From positions 1-64,000 of the forward strand of contig DUNN01000035.1 of the NCBI GenBank assembly GCA_012839345.1: a stretch of DNA of 64,000 bases, written 5' to 3'. Both the position numbers and the translations under genes were made by a program. Shown piece after piece: positions 24,765 to 33,080 of the stretch; position 1 is the first letter of the stretch; each line of letters starts with the position of its first letter. The notes below the pieces were generated by a model, which was given only the letters and a program-made list of their open reading frames with translations, did no database searches and was not told the DNA's origin. The stretch comes from Clostridiales bacterium (lineage in GTDB: Bacteria > Bacillota > Clostridia > Oscillospirales > Acutalibacteraceae).

Positions 24765-25688
24765 ATGACTCTGCAGCAGTTAAAATACATCATTGAAATC
24801 GTGAACTGCGGCTCTATTAACGAAGCGGCGAAACGGCTGTATGTATCGCAGCCGAGCCTATCCAACGCGGTGAAGGAACTGGAAACAGAAATTGGAATTG
24901 AGCTCTTTATCCGAACCTCCAAGGGAATCACACTCTCTGTAGACGGCGCTGAATTTCTTGGTTACGCCCGGCAGGTAGTGGAACAGGTCGGACTGCTGGA
25001 GCAGCGCTACCGGAACAAAAAGCCTTCCCGTCAGCTTTGTTCCATTTCAACACAGCACTATTCCTTTGCCGTCAACGCGTTTGTCAATTTGATTCAGCAC
25101 AGCGGCGCCGAGGAATATGAATTTACCCTGCGGGAAACTAGAACTCATGAAATTATTGAAGATGTGAAAAACCTGCGCAGTGAAATAGGGATTCTTTACC
25201 GGAACCCTTTCAATACCAAAGTGATTGGAAAGCTTTTGAAGGAGAACCATTTGGAATTTCATCCCCTGTTCACCGCAAAGCCACACATTTTCATCGGCAC
25301 GCAGAATCCCCTCGCCCATAAAAAAGCCGTAACGCTGGAGGATTTACAGGATTACCCCTATTTATCCTTTGAGCAGGGGGAATTTAATTCGTTCTATTTT
25401 TCAGAAGAAATCTTAAGCACGGTGTTCCATAAAAAGAGCATTCATGTCAGCGACCGGGCAACCCTGTTCAACCTGTTAATCGGATTGAACGGGTACACCA
25501 TCTCCACCGGAGTGGTCAGCGCGGATTTAAACGGAAATAATATCATATCGGTTCCGCTTCTGGTGGAAGATGAAATTCAGGTTGGCTGGATTGCAAATCG
25601 GAAGGTACAGTTAAGCAAACAGGCAAGTGCCTATATCTGTGAGCTAAAACAGGTTATTTCAGAGTACGGTTTTTCGCTGCAGGAATAG
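24765..25688 (+). CDS. LysR-family transcriptional regulator
   Basis: DNA-binding regulator of 307 aa. Residues 1-60 are the LysR winged helix (LKYIIEIVNCGSINEAAKRLYVSQPSLSNAVKELE); residues ~90-300 are the periplasmic-binding-like effector domain. The target is not adjacent in a divergent arrangement, which is unusual for LysR genes, so the effector cannot be guessed. It has its own promoter. The gene downstream is convergent. Confidence 0.88.
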   Translation: MTLQQLKYIIEIVNCGSINEAAKRLYVSQPSLSNAVKELETEIGIELFIRTSKGITLSVDGAEFLGYARQVVEQVGLLEQRYRNKKPSRQLCSISTQHYSFAVNAFVNLIQHSGAEEYEFTLRETRTHEIIEDVKNLRSEIGILYRNPFNTKVIGKLLKENHLEFHPLFTAKPHIFIGTQNPLAHKKAVTLEDLQDYPYLSFEQGEFNSFYFSEEILSTVFHKKSIHVSDRATLFNLLIGLNGYTISTGVVSADLNGNNIISVPLLVEDEIQVGWIANRKVQLSKQASAYICELKQVISEYGFSLQE

Positions 25689-25817
25689 GTTATAGTGATA
25701 ATCTATAAGTCGTTATAAGATTGAAAAGCCGCTCTATATCATTTCCCTTATATGTTCTGAGCATAAGCAATCTATGAATCAAACAAAGCCTATGGTAACC
25801 GCTTTCTTCACATGAGG

Positions 25818-26453
25818 TTACGGATTTTCCGGGTACAGAAAATTCTTCACACGCATCTGGCATTCGTTGTCGCCGCAGTAATACAGAATGTCATCTTCCC
25901 GCAAAACCGCATAAGGGCCTGGGGACATTTGAATTTCCTGCCCTCTTTTAATACCAATCACCGTCGCATTGGTGTAATGCCAGAAATTGATTTCTGAAAT
26001 TGTTTTGTTTAAGTAAGGCGTTTTAGAGGATACCTTAATTTCAAATGGAATAAAAGGGTTAAAGGACTGAAAGCGTTTCGTCCGATCGATGATTCCGCTG
26101 ATACAGTCCTGAAGATATTTTGCTTCCTTTTTCTGGCGTTCCAGCGACTCTTGAATCTTCCGCTTCAAATCGTAAATCGACTGAATATCGGTGTACTGCT
26201 GAACAAACCGAACGGCATTTTCATAGGATTTGATGATTACTCCGCTTCCCTTTGTAACATCCACAATATCCAAGTCCGAAAGAATACAAATCGCTTTTCG
26301 CGCCGTTTCGCACGAAACATTATACTGGCTGGCAAGATAAGACCTAGCATAGATTTTCTCGCCGATCTCATACCGTTTATCCACAATCTTTGATGCGATA
26401 TCCGCGGCGATTTGCTGATAGATTGGCGCGGATAATTTGACCTTTTCTTCCAT
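25818..26453 (-). CDS. GntR-type regulator with RCK_C/TrkA-C domain (BusR-like)
   Basis: Regulator of 211 aa. Residues ~8-78 are a GntR winged helix (PIYQQIAADIASKI, YLASQYNVSCETARKAI), residues ~85-120 a coiled coil, and the C-terminus (~135-205) an RCK_C domain (NATVIGIKRGQEIQMSPGPYAVLREDDILYYCG). This order is that of BusR, the c-di-AMP-sensing repressor of osmolyte uptake in lactococci and streptococci. No betaine or potassium transporter is adjacent, so the target and ligand are inferred only. AAGGAG precedes the ATG. Confidence 0.8.
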   Translation of the reverse strand: MEEKVKLSAPIYQQIAADIASKIVDKRYEIGEKIYARSYLASQYNVSCETARKAICILSDLDIVDVTKGSGVIIKSYENAVRFVQQYTDIQSIYDLKRKIQESLERQKKEAKYLQDCISGIIDRTKRFQSFNPFIPFEIKVSSKTPYLNKTISEINFWHYTNATVIGIKRGQEIQMSPGPYAVLREDDILYYCGDNECQMRVKNFLYPENP

Positions 26454-26468
26454 CGCTCTTTCTCCTTA

Positions 26469-26717
26469 CTAATCCGCCGCTGTCGTTTTCCACGCGGGCA
26501 GTTTCGCCATATTCCGGGCGGCGAGCTGGCGAGCCGCTTCTTCATCCAACCCCTGCGTGCGGATTAAAAACCCCGTCATGCCGGCCAGCTTTTCCGAATA
26601 CGACTGCATGGAGCCGTCGGGCCGCGCGCAGTAAACGCAGTAATCTTTGCTTTCATCCTCTAGCGGAAAATCAGAGGGTTTTGTCATGGGCATTCCACAG
26701 GATATACAGGTTTTCAT
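26469..26717 (-). CDS. small zinc-ribbon protein
   Basis: 82-aa protein with two CxxC pairs (CISCGMPM and CVYCARPDG), matching the putative zinc-ribbon family often found beside AraC or TetR regulators. The C-terminal half is helical (LDEEAARQLAARNMAKLPAWK). AAGGAG lies seven bases before the ATG at 26717. Third gene of a small operon behind the TetR gene; function unknown. Confidence 0.8.
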   Translation of the reverse strand: MKTCISCGMPMTKPSDFPLEDESKDYCVYCARPDGSMQSYSEKLAGMTGFLIRTQGLDEEAARQLAARNMAKLPAWKTTAAD

Positions 26718-26742
26718 ATAAATTCTCCTTTTTGTTTGTAAT

Positions 26743-26976
26743 TTATGAGATTGCGGATACGCGGCCAACAGGCCGCCATGCATCGTAAGGATTGACACCT
26801 AATTTCAGAAATTCACGGATTCCCAGATCGGTCAGAGCAAACTTTCTGGCCTCCTCGGGGTCTTTCTGAATCCAGCCCAGTTCCAGCATCCGGTCAAAAA
26901 GCAGATCGCCCAGCTTCCCGCCAAGGTGCCCGTAACAGCATTTCACCTTTTTGACTTTCATGGGCTTCTCTACCAT
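26743..26976 (-). CDS. orphan ArsR-like C-terminal domain protein
   Basis: 77-aa protein resembling the C-terminal part of certain ArsR-family regulators: CCYGHLGGKLGDLLFDRMLELGWI followed by FALTDLGIREFLKLGVNP recalls their CYDHLAG...LTPAG region. The N-terminal DNA-binding helices are absent. A clear GGAGGAGG precedes the ATG at 26976, so it is translated separately although its first 83 bp overlap the 3' end of the TetR gene in another frame. It may partner with the TetR protein. Confidence 0.65.
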   Translation of the reverse strand: MVEKPMKVKKVKCCYGHLGGKLGDLLFDRMLELGWIQKDPEEARKFALTDLGIREFLKLGVNPYDAWRPVGRVSAIS

Positions 26977-27580
26977 GCTTTTCCTCCTCCGTTTCATAAT
27001 GGATTAATTTCATATAATATTCGATCAGGGTATCGCCGTGACGCTCCAAGACTTTCCCGTCCGGCGCAAACAAATCCCCGTTTGCCAGGTAATGATGAAT
27101 CAGGCCGATCCACAGGTTAAAAAGTGCGCTGACCGGCAGCGCTGCCACCTGTTTCTCGCCGCGCGTCCGTTCCAACACACGGCCGAAATGAAAGGACACC
27201 GCCGATTGAATGTTAATCCAAGCATCCCGCGCAGCAGGCGGCAATAAGCGGTTTTCAATAACCAGCCTGGTGTAAAACGGCTCATATTCCTGAATTCCCT
27301 CCAGGTGTGCGGACAAAACCTCCTGTATGGAAGTGCAGGATTTGGCCAGCTCGTGCGTTCGTAAAGCAATTTTTCCGCAGTAAGTTTCCACTACTTCCGT
27401 AACCAAAGCTTCCTGTGTTGCAAAATGCAAAAATACAGTTCCGTGGGAAACCCCCGCCGCCTGTGCAATGTCAGACATACGGGTATTTAAAATTCCGTGC
27501 TCTGAAAAATATTCATATGCGGTTTTCAGTAAAAATTCCCTTGTTTGCTCTTTCTGCAATTGACGGGATGTCTTTTTCAT
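26894..27580 (-). CDS. TetR/AcrR-family regulator
   Basis: Repressor of 228 aa. Residues ~10-55 hold the TetR helix-turn-helix (YFSEHGILNTRMSDIAQAAGVSHGTVFLHF); the rest is the helical ligand domain. The C-terminal ~28 residues (from EKHGREAHES) look unrelated to the fold and overlap the next gene. A perfect palindrome next to its own -10 suggests autorepression. First gene of a three-gene operon with the ArsR-like fragment and the zinc-ribbon protein. The ligand is unknown. Confidence 0.9.
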   Translation of the reverse strand: MKKTSRQLQKEQTREFLLKTAYEYFSEHGILNTRMSDIAQAAGVSHGTVFLHFATQEALVTEVVETYCGKIALRTHELAKSCTSIQEVLSAHLEGIQEYEPFYTRLVIENRLLPPAARDAWINIQSAVSFHFGRVLERTRGEKQVAALPVSALFNLWIGLIHHYLANGDLFAPDGKVLERHGDTLIEYYMKLIHYETEEEKHGREAHESQKGEMLLRAPWREAGRSAF

Positions 27581-27599
27581 AAAATGACCTCTTAATCAC

Positions 27600-27641
27600 T
27601 GACTTTAAAGTCATTATAATCTACAAGGCAGATTTTGTCAA
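27600..27641 (-). promoter_or_regulatory. tetR promoter and palindromic operator
   Basis: TTGACA (complement of 27636-27641), a 17-bp spacer and TATAAT (complement of 27613-27618). The perfect palindrome TGACTTTAAAGTCA (27600-27613) abuts the -10, where a bound repressor would block initiation. Confidence 0.7.
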
Positions 27642-27763
27642 TTCTTATTTTTTGCAAAAATAAAAAGCTGGCAATGGCCTATACTAATCAACGAAAAACA
27701 TTTCCTTCCTGGATTATGTTTTTTAATAATTCATTCTAATCTTTTAATTGGAGGTGTATCCGT

Positions 27764-28231
27764 TTGATTTATGACACCCGGGAAAATATGAAAATGTACA
27801 AGGGTCTGGGGGAAAATCTGGATCGTGCAATCGCCTATTTTTTAAAAACGGATTTCAGCAAGCTGGAAGCCGGCAAATACCCGATTGACGAAGACCGTGT
27901 GTTCGCGCTGGTGCAGACACCCACCACTTACCCAAAGGAGAAAGCCCGTTGGGAGTCCCATAAGAAATATATCGACATTCAGTACTTGCTGAATGGAGAA
28001 GAAATGTTCGGCTTGCAAAAAACCGATCAGCTGACTGTCTCCGAGCCATATCGGGAAGAAAACGATATCACATTCTTTGAGGACAATGGCAAAGGATTTT
28101 TCCCCATACTTCGTCCGGACACGTTCGTTATCTGCTTCCCGACGGACGCTCACATGCCGTTAATCTGCCCCCATGAACCGATGGCAATTAAAAAGGTTCT
28201 TATTAAAGTTAAAACCGAATCCTGCGGTTGA
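27764..28231 (+). CDS. YhcH/YjgK/YiaL-family protein, copy 1
   Basis: 155-aa cupin-like protein of the YhcH/YjgK/YiaL family, linked to sialic acid and other sugar catabolism, with suggested anomerase or isomerase activity. Visible: MIYDTREN, ARWESHKKYIDIQYLLNGEE, and FPTDAHMPL with conserved His. It starts with TTG, ten bases after GGAGG. A near-identical copy lies at 40843-41310 (about 19 differences in 468 bp, only three amino-acid changes). It stands alone here, facing the GH106-like gene across a terminator. Confidence 0.88.
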   Translation: MIYDTRENMKMYKGLGENLDRAIAYFLKTDFSKLEAGKYPIDEDRVFALVQTPTTYPKEKARWESHKKYIDIQYLLNGEEMFGLQKTDQLTVSEPYREENDITFFEDNGKGFFPILRPDTFVICFPTDAHMPLICPHEPMAIKKVLIKVKTESCG

Positions 28232-28277
28232 GTTTGATTCGTTTTCAGGCTTGCCTGAATTCGAAAAAAGTTGTAAA

Positions 28278-28314
28278 AACACCGGGCAATGAACTTTCAT
28301 TGCCCGGTGTTTTG
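28278..28314. terminator. bidirectional terminator
   Basis: CACCGGGCAATGA pairs with TCATTGCCCGGTG; A and T tails on both sides; it lies between convergent genes. Confidence 0.8.
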
Positions 28315-28316
28315 CG

Positions 28317-31300
28317 TTACGGCTCCACCCAGAATTCCGGGGTGGTTAAGATTCCCGTTTGCTTCAAATGATATTCATAGCTCCATTTATTGCCGCTCGT
28401 TCTCCAAAGGTTTGGGCCGTACCATTCTTCCGTTTCATCCGCATTATGCACCGCGCCGAACGCGTTAATGCGATTGCCAAACAGTTTTAATTTCAGAACA
28501 TGCTTTCCAGCCTGCACCGTTCCGCAGTTCAGCCGGTACGGCGCCAGTGCGACTATACCGGCGTCCCTGCCATCCAGTTTCACCTTTACCAAAGAGCCGC
28601 GGTACTGCGGAATTTCCAGATGAAGGGTTCCCGCCTCACAGGTAAACGGCACCTCGTAAATCAGGTTGCCCGCGTAGAACGGTAGGCCCTGATGTACAAA
28701 ATCGCCAAAGGCAATATGGGTTGGCAATGCAGTAAGTCGTTTTTCCTTCCCGGCGACCTCCACACCAAAATCGCCCAGTAGGTAGCACCACTCCACATTG
28801 GTTTTGCGCGTGAAGGGAATATGCAGTTCCAACACGTTTTCTCCGACTAGCAATCCAGGCAGATGGACAGTCTGAATTGATTCGTCCACATACCACCCAT
28901 CCACGCACATATCAATCAGCTTCTGGTTCCAGACCAAGCGGACGTCCTGCGGATGTTCCATGGCAAAGGTTACTTCCGGCAGGGAAATACTCGACGAAAT
29001 TCGGAATCGCATATGTAGCGTATGTTCAGCCCTTGCTTGTGCGTGTTCCGTCCACGGCTGGGCAAGCGCTTCCATGCGAAGCGGGTAACCAAGCTTTTCC
29101 CGGAACTGGTTGTCGATGCGCAGAATTTCTTCTTCGCCGTTCCATGGGCCGTCATCAAACGCATACTCTGCTAGGTCCAACAGTAACACATTCTCTTCTT
29201 CCAGTTGGAAGGTTTCCGGCTCCGGTAGAATATGTTTCCCTCTCGGGAGCACATATTGTGGCTTTGCCGTGCAATGCATCTGCTTTCCTTTTTCCAGGCG
29301 AAACAGAATGCTGTCGTGCTGAGAGCAGTAGTACGGAATCTTCGTCCAGCCGTTTTCGTATTCCGCATACGCCGGGCGAATATCACCGGTCATGGTGTCA
29401 TACAGGGCTGGTGTGTACTCGCCTCGCACTTGAATGTTCAGCGATTCGATAAAGGTAACATCCTGATTCTGTGGGCGGTTCACATGGGAAAGGAACAGCC
29501 ACCGGCTGTCGCCGTCCTGGCGCAGCTGATAAAACAGGTTGTTGGAGCGCACACCGCTCTCCCACTGCTTTACCTTAGTGGAGTTGGTACCATCCACCGC
29601 CTGCGTTTCCACGTCGATTTCCCGGACGTCATTCAACTCTTCCAGCAGAGAGCCTCGGCGGAACGGGATGCGCACACATTGTTTGGCCAGTTGCGCTGGC
29701 GCATCGTCTGGACGGGCATCCACATAGCGAGGCGCTTCACCCATAAAAATGACTTTCCCTCTGTGTGAGGCAAATTCTTGCAGCTTCATCAGCGTCGTTC
29801 GGCGCAGGGTGTGGCATTCCGGCACAATGACCGTATCGTAAGCCATTTCGCCCATACGGAAGGCATCTGCGCAGGACTGGGAGTCCGTGCTTAAAATAGA
29901 TTCTGAAATAAAGTCGAAATCAATTAGATTATACAGAAGCCATTCAATGATATTGGTAAAGTTGCTCTCTAAATCCTGGCGGGCCACGGAGGTCTGGCGC
30001 TGATTGCCCCAGTACAGCCAATAAGATTCCACCGGGTGAATCACGCCCACATGAACCACCGGCTTTCCGCGCGTTAGGGCGGTGTTCAGCCGTGCAAAAT
30101 GGTTCTCAATGTAAGGATATTCCTTGTACCACGGGGACTGATACCCGATACTTGCAGGATAATCCCGCTTTGCTTCGCCGCCCATGGAAACCCACGTCAG
30201 GTGCGGTACCCGAAGCGTTACACCGAGTGCGGCCTGCCAGTCTCCCGCAAGTTTATGATTGCGGAAGTCGAAATCCCACCCGGTCACGCCGTACAGTTCG
30301 CTCATCACACCCTTGCGGCCGCACTGGTGCGCCACACTGCTCGCCTGCTTCACGGTGGAAAGTTCGCGGCGGTCGCACAGCATGTCGACCCCCGGCAGGT
30401 CAAATTCCTTCATGGGGCGCATCACGTCGCCCGCCGACAGGGTTTGGGAATAGAGCGTCCATTCGTTCATCATGTGCCCAGTCAGTGCAAGGTTATGCTG
30501 TCGGCACCAGCGGCCAATGTTGTCGCCGAATGCTTCGGAAAACCGTTCGCACACATGAACATGGTACCAGTACCGGATTTGGGAAACCGGCTTATCCTTC
30601 GGCTCCCAGAGCAGCTCGGGCAGGTTTTCCAGCAGAGAAACACCGTATGTTTTCTGAAAAGTTTCCTCAAAATCATCCGTAAACGGCAGAATCACGACGG
30701 TTTCTTCAAACGGGTCACGCAGCGCCGTCTTATGGCAGGTTTGCGGTTCATCCGTAAAAATGGTGGGAATTGTCGCTCCGAAGTCCTCCCCCATCTCCTG
30801 ATAATAGCGTTCATGCGTTACCTCAAGGAAGCGGTCAATGGCCTTTTTATCCAGCGTATTGACATAAGACTGATTATTGAACCACGGTGTATCACCCGAG
30901 ACTTCCAGATAAGCGTCCCAAGCCTTATGCTGTGCCGGTTCCTCCAGCCCGATGCGCCGACTGGAAAGCAGGTAACCCTCTTCGTCCAGTTCAATATCAT
31001 AACTGCCAAGATAGGTGCGGTTTTCGCTGCGAACCGCCTTGGCTGCGGACATGTACCCATCGTTTCCCGCGCTGATATAACCGCGCGGGGTTAAGGTTAA
31101 GAACCGGTTCCGGTATTGCTGGTCCTTGGTGACAAAGCCGCCCGCGCTGCCGGAAGGCCAGCGGTCCTCGTCGTACAGTCGGCAGAGCATGCCCAATTCG
31201 GCTGCTTTGTCCCGGCAAGCTTTCACACAGTCAAAATATTCTTCACCTAGGTACTCGGTATCCAGCCCAACCCGGCAGTGAATATGGAACCCACCCATGC

Positions 31301-31451
31301 CCATTTCGTGTATCTGGTCGATCTGCCGCAGGAGCCGATCCTTCTCCAGCTTGCAGTTCCAAGCCCAAAACGGCGCGGCACGGTACTGCGCTGGCGGATT
31401 TTGAAACAGCTCTGGGCTGAGTATTTCTTTGCTTTCATCCTTTTGTATCAT
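28317..31451 (-). CDS. large glycoside hydrolase, GH106-like
   Basis: Cytoplasmic (no signal peptide) glycosidase-like protein of 1044 aa. The N-terminal PFWAWNCKLEKDRLLRQI, GGFHIHCRVGLDTEYLG and CRLYDEDRWPSGSAGG recall the GH106 alpha-L-rhamnosidase superfamily barrel; the C-terminal ~200 residues look like jelly-roll or galactose-binding domains (PFYAGNLIYEVPF, RNRINAFGAVHN-like end). Substrate is unknown; rhamnose is a guess. Its ATG overlaps the stop of the response regulator by 4 bp, making it the last gene of the transporter/two-component operon, so its substrate is presumably what the CUT1 transporter brings in. Confidence 0.72.
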   Translation of the reverse strand: MIQKDESKEILSPELFQNPPAQYRAAPFWAWNCKLEKDRLLRQIDQIHEMGMGGFHIHCRVGLDTEYLGEEYFDCVKACRDKAAELGMLCRLYDEDRWPSGSAGGFVTKDQQYRNRFLTLTPRGYISAGNDGYMSAAKAVRSENRTYLGSYDIELDEEGYLLSSRRIGLEEPAQHKAWDAYLEVSGDTPWFNNQSYVNTLDKKAIDRFLEVTHERYYQEMGEDFGATIPTIFTDEPQTCHKTALRDPFEETVVILPFTDDFEETFQKTYGVSLLENLPELLWEPKDKPVSQIRYWYHVHVCERFSEAFGDNIGRWCRQHNLALTGHMMNEWTLYSQTLSAGDVMRPMKEFDLPGVDMLCDRRELSTVKQASSVAHQCGRKGVMSELYGVTGWDFDFRNHKLAGDWQAALGVTLRVPHLTWVSMGGEAKRDYPASIGYQSPWYKEYPYIENHFARLNTALTRGKPVVHVGVIHPVESYWLYWGNQRQTSVARQDLESNFTNIIEWLLYNLIDFDFISESILSTDSQSCADAFRMGEMAYDTVIVPECHTLRRTTLMKLQEFASHRGKVIFMGEAPRYVDARPDDAPAQLAKQCVRIPFRRGSLLEELNDVREIDVETQAVDGTNSTKVKQWESGVRSNNLFYQLRQDGDSRWLFLSHVNRPQNQDVTFIESLNIQVRGEYTPALYDTMTGDIRPAYAEYENGWTKIPYYCSQHDSILFRLEKGKQMHCTAKPQYVLPRGKHILPEPETFQLEEENVLLLDLAEYAFDDGPWNGEEEILRIDNQFREKLGYPLRMEALAQPWTEHAQARAEHTLHMRFRISSSISLPEVTFAMEHPQDVRLVWNQKLIDMCVDGWYVDESIQTVHLPGLLVGENVLELHIPFTRKTNVEWCYLLGDFGVEVAGKEKRLTALPTHIAFGDFVHQGLPFYAGNLIYEVPFTCEAGTLHLEIPQYRGSLVKVKLDGRDAGIVALAPYRLNCGTVQAGKHVLKLKLFGNRINAFGAVHNADETEEWYGPNLWRTSGNKWSYEYHLKQTGILTTPEFWVEP

Positions 31452-33031
31452 GTTTGTTCCCCCGCTTTTTCGGAATCAAAATTATCAGTGTTGGGAATGT
31501 TCGAAAAGTTCATGTTTTTTTGGGTCCGGTATTCTAAGGGTGTAAACCCCGAGTATACTTTAAAAATTTTAAAGAAATATTTCGGATTGGAATAGCCGAC
31601 TTCATCAGAAATTTTATTCACACTCAGATTCGTTTCGGTGAGAAGCTTTTTCGCCTTATTAATCCGGATGTCGCTCAGATAATCGTTGAACGTCATGTTC
31701 AGATTTTCTTTAAGCAGATTGCTGCAGCACGCCGGTGAAATATAAAACCGGGACGCAATCATCTGAAGGGTAAGCTTTTTGCGGTAATTTTTCTCGATGT
31801 ACTCCTTCAGCTGCTGAATCAGCGTTTCCTGGTCAGTTTCTTTCATATGCACAGCGTTCAGGACGGAATGAATGTAATCCGTCAGGTCGCTCAGAATCCG
31901 ATCCAGATTGCGGCAGAACAAATATTTTCTACAAAAATTTCCCGTTAGGCTGCTAACCTCAATCTGACTGCGGGAAGCGCATTCATTCACCTTTTCCAGC
32001 AGACTTTCGCAGGTTGCGGCAATTTCCCCAAGGGAATGCCTCTTCACATCAAAGGATGCAAAAAATTTCTGGAGAAGCTCCGGGATTTTATTAGTGTGAT
32101 AGCGCATTTCAAGGAACCATCTCTGAATGTTCTCCTCGCTGATTAAAGGCTGCACCGATTTGTTTTCATCAAAATGCAAGACGCGGATATGATCAGTCAA
32201 ATACACCCGGCCAAGCAAGGATTCGTTTTCCTGATAAATAGAATGCAGCTGCGCCGGTTTCTGCACTACGCGGCTGATACAGATCGTCAGGCGTTTCTCC
32301 TGCGTCATCGCACCGATCTGCATGGCTAGCTGTTCCGCCACCCCGGACAGGTCAGCCTGTCCTTTCGCGCCGTGCAGAAGAATCAAATTCTGCTGTTTGT
32401 TCAGTGGATTTTCCATAACGAAACAGGGAAACGGTAGTTGACCAGAACACAACGATTCAAGCTTTTCGGTAAAATCCATCCGCTCGGTCGTTACGGTTAA
32501 AAGCAAATATTCCTGGTTCCACATTTGATCATTCTCATGAAAAGAAGCCGACGTACCTTCCCACCAAGGATGCAGGATGGTGTTTAAAAAGAACTCCTTC
32601 TGTGCGAAATTGGCGACCTCTTGCTGCAGATGCTGAACGTGGCTGCGAGATTCCAGCTGTTCAATCGCTTTGCGCATCTGCTCCCCGATTTCTTCTGCAG
32701 AAAACGGCTTTAGAACATAACCGACGGCATGCTTTTCAATCGCCTGTTTCACGTAATCAAACAATTTATAGCCGCTGATTACAATCACCAATATGTTGGG
32801 GTACTGTTCATCAAGTCGCTCCAAAAACTCCATTCCATCCATACCACTCATTTTCATATCGGTAATCACAATATCTGGATGCATTTTTTCAATCAATGCA
32901 AGCGCTTCCAATCCGTTGGAAGCTTCGCCCACAAATTCTACCGGTAAAGATGGTATCTGACGGAGTTTCGCAATACAACCCTGCCGGATTATCATTTCAT
33001 CGTCCACAATGATGTATGTATACAACTCCAC
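31448..33031 (-). CDS. response regulator, YesN type (REC plus AraC HTH)
   Basis: 527-aa regulator pairing with the sensor kinase at 33081. Residues 1-125 form a receiver domain (IIVDDEMIIRQG, phospho-acceptor Asp in IVITDMKMSGMDG, Lys in YVLKPF); the last ~100 residues are a double HTH of AraC type (LTLQMIASRFYISPACC and NKISDEVGYSNPKYFFKIF). It starts at GTG after GGGGAGAGA. It probably activates the divergent sugar operons through direct repeats near 38334 and 38494. Confidence 0.9.
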   Translation of the reverse strand: MELYTYIIVDDEMIIRQGCIAKLRQIPSLPVEFVGEASNGLEALALIEKMHPDIVITDMKMSGMDGMEFLERLDEQYPNILVIVISGYKLFDYVKQAIEKHAVGYVLKPFSAEEIGEQMRKAIEQLESRSHVQHLQQEVANFAQKEFFLNTILHPWWEGTSASFHENDQMWNQEYLLLTVTTERMDFTEKLESLCSGQLPFPCFVMENPLNKQQNLILLHGAKGQADLSGVAEQLAMQIGAMTQEKRLTICISRVVQKPAQLHSIYQENESLLGRVYLTDHIRVLHFDENKSVQPLISEENIQRWFLEMRYHTNKIPELLQKFFASFDVKRHSLGEIAATCESLLEKVNECASRSQIEVSSLTGNFCRKYLFCRNLDRILSDLTDYIHSVLNAVHMKETDQETLIQQLKEYIEKNYRKKLTLQMIASRFYISPACCSNLLKENLNMTFNDYLSDIRINKAKKLLTETNLSVNKISDEVGYSNPKYFFKIFKVYSGFTPLEYRTQKNMNFSNIPNTDNFDSEKAGEQT

Positions 33032-33080
33032 TCTCTCCCCAAATGATAGATTTGAAAGCTTTCCTATAAACCGATTCCAT

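Noticed and set aside
30099-31094. Open frame of ~330 codons antisense to the GH106-like gene
   Set aside because: No ribosome site or motifs; the sense gene is a continuous enzyme in an operon.
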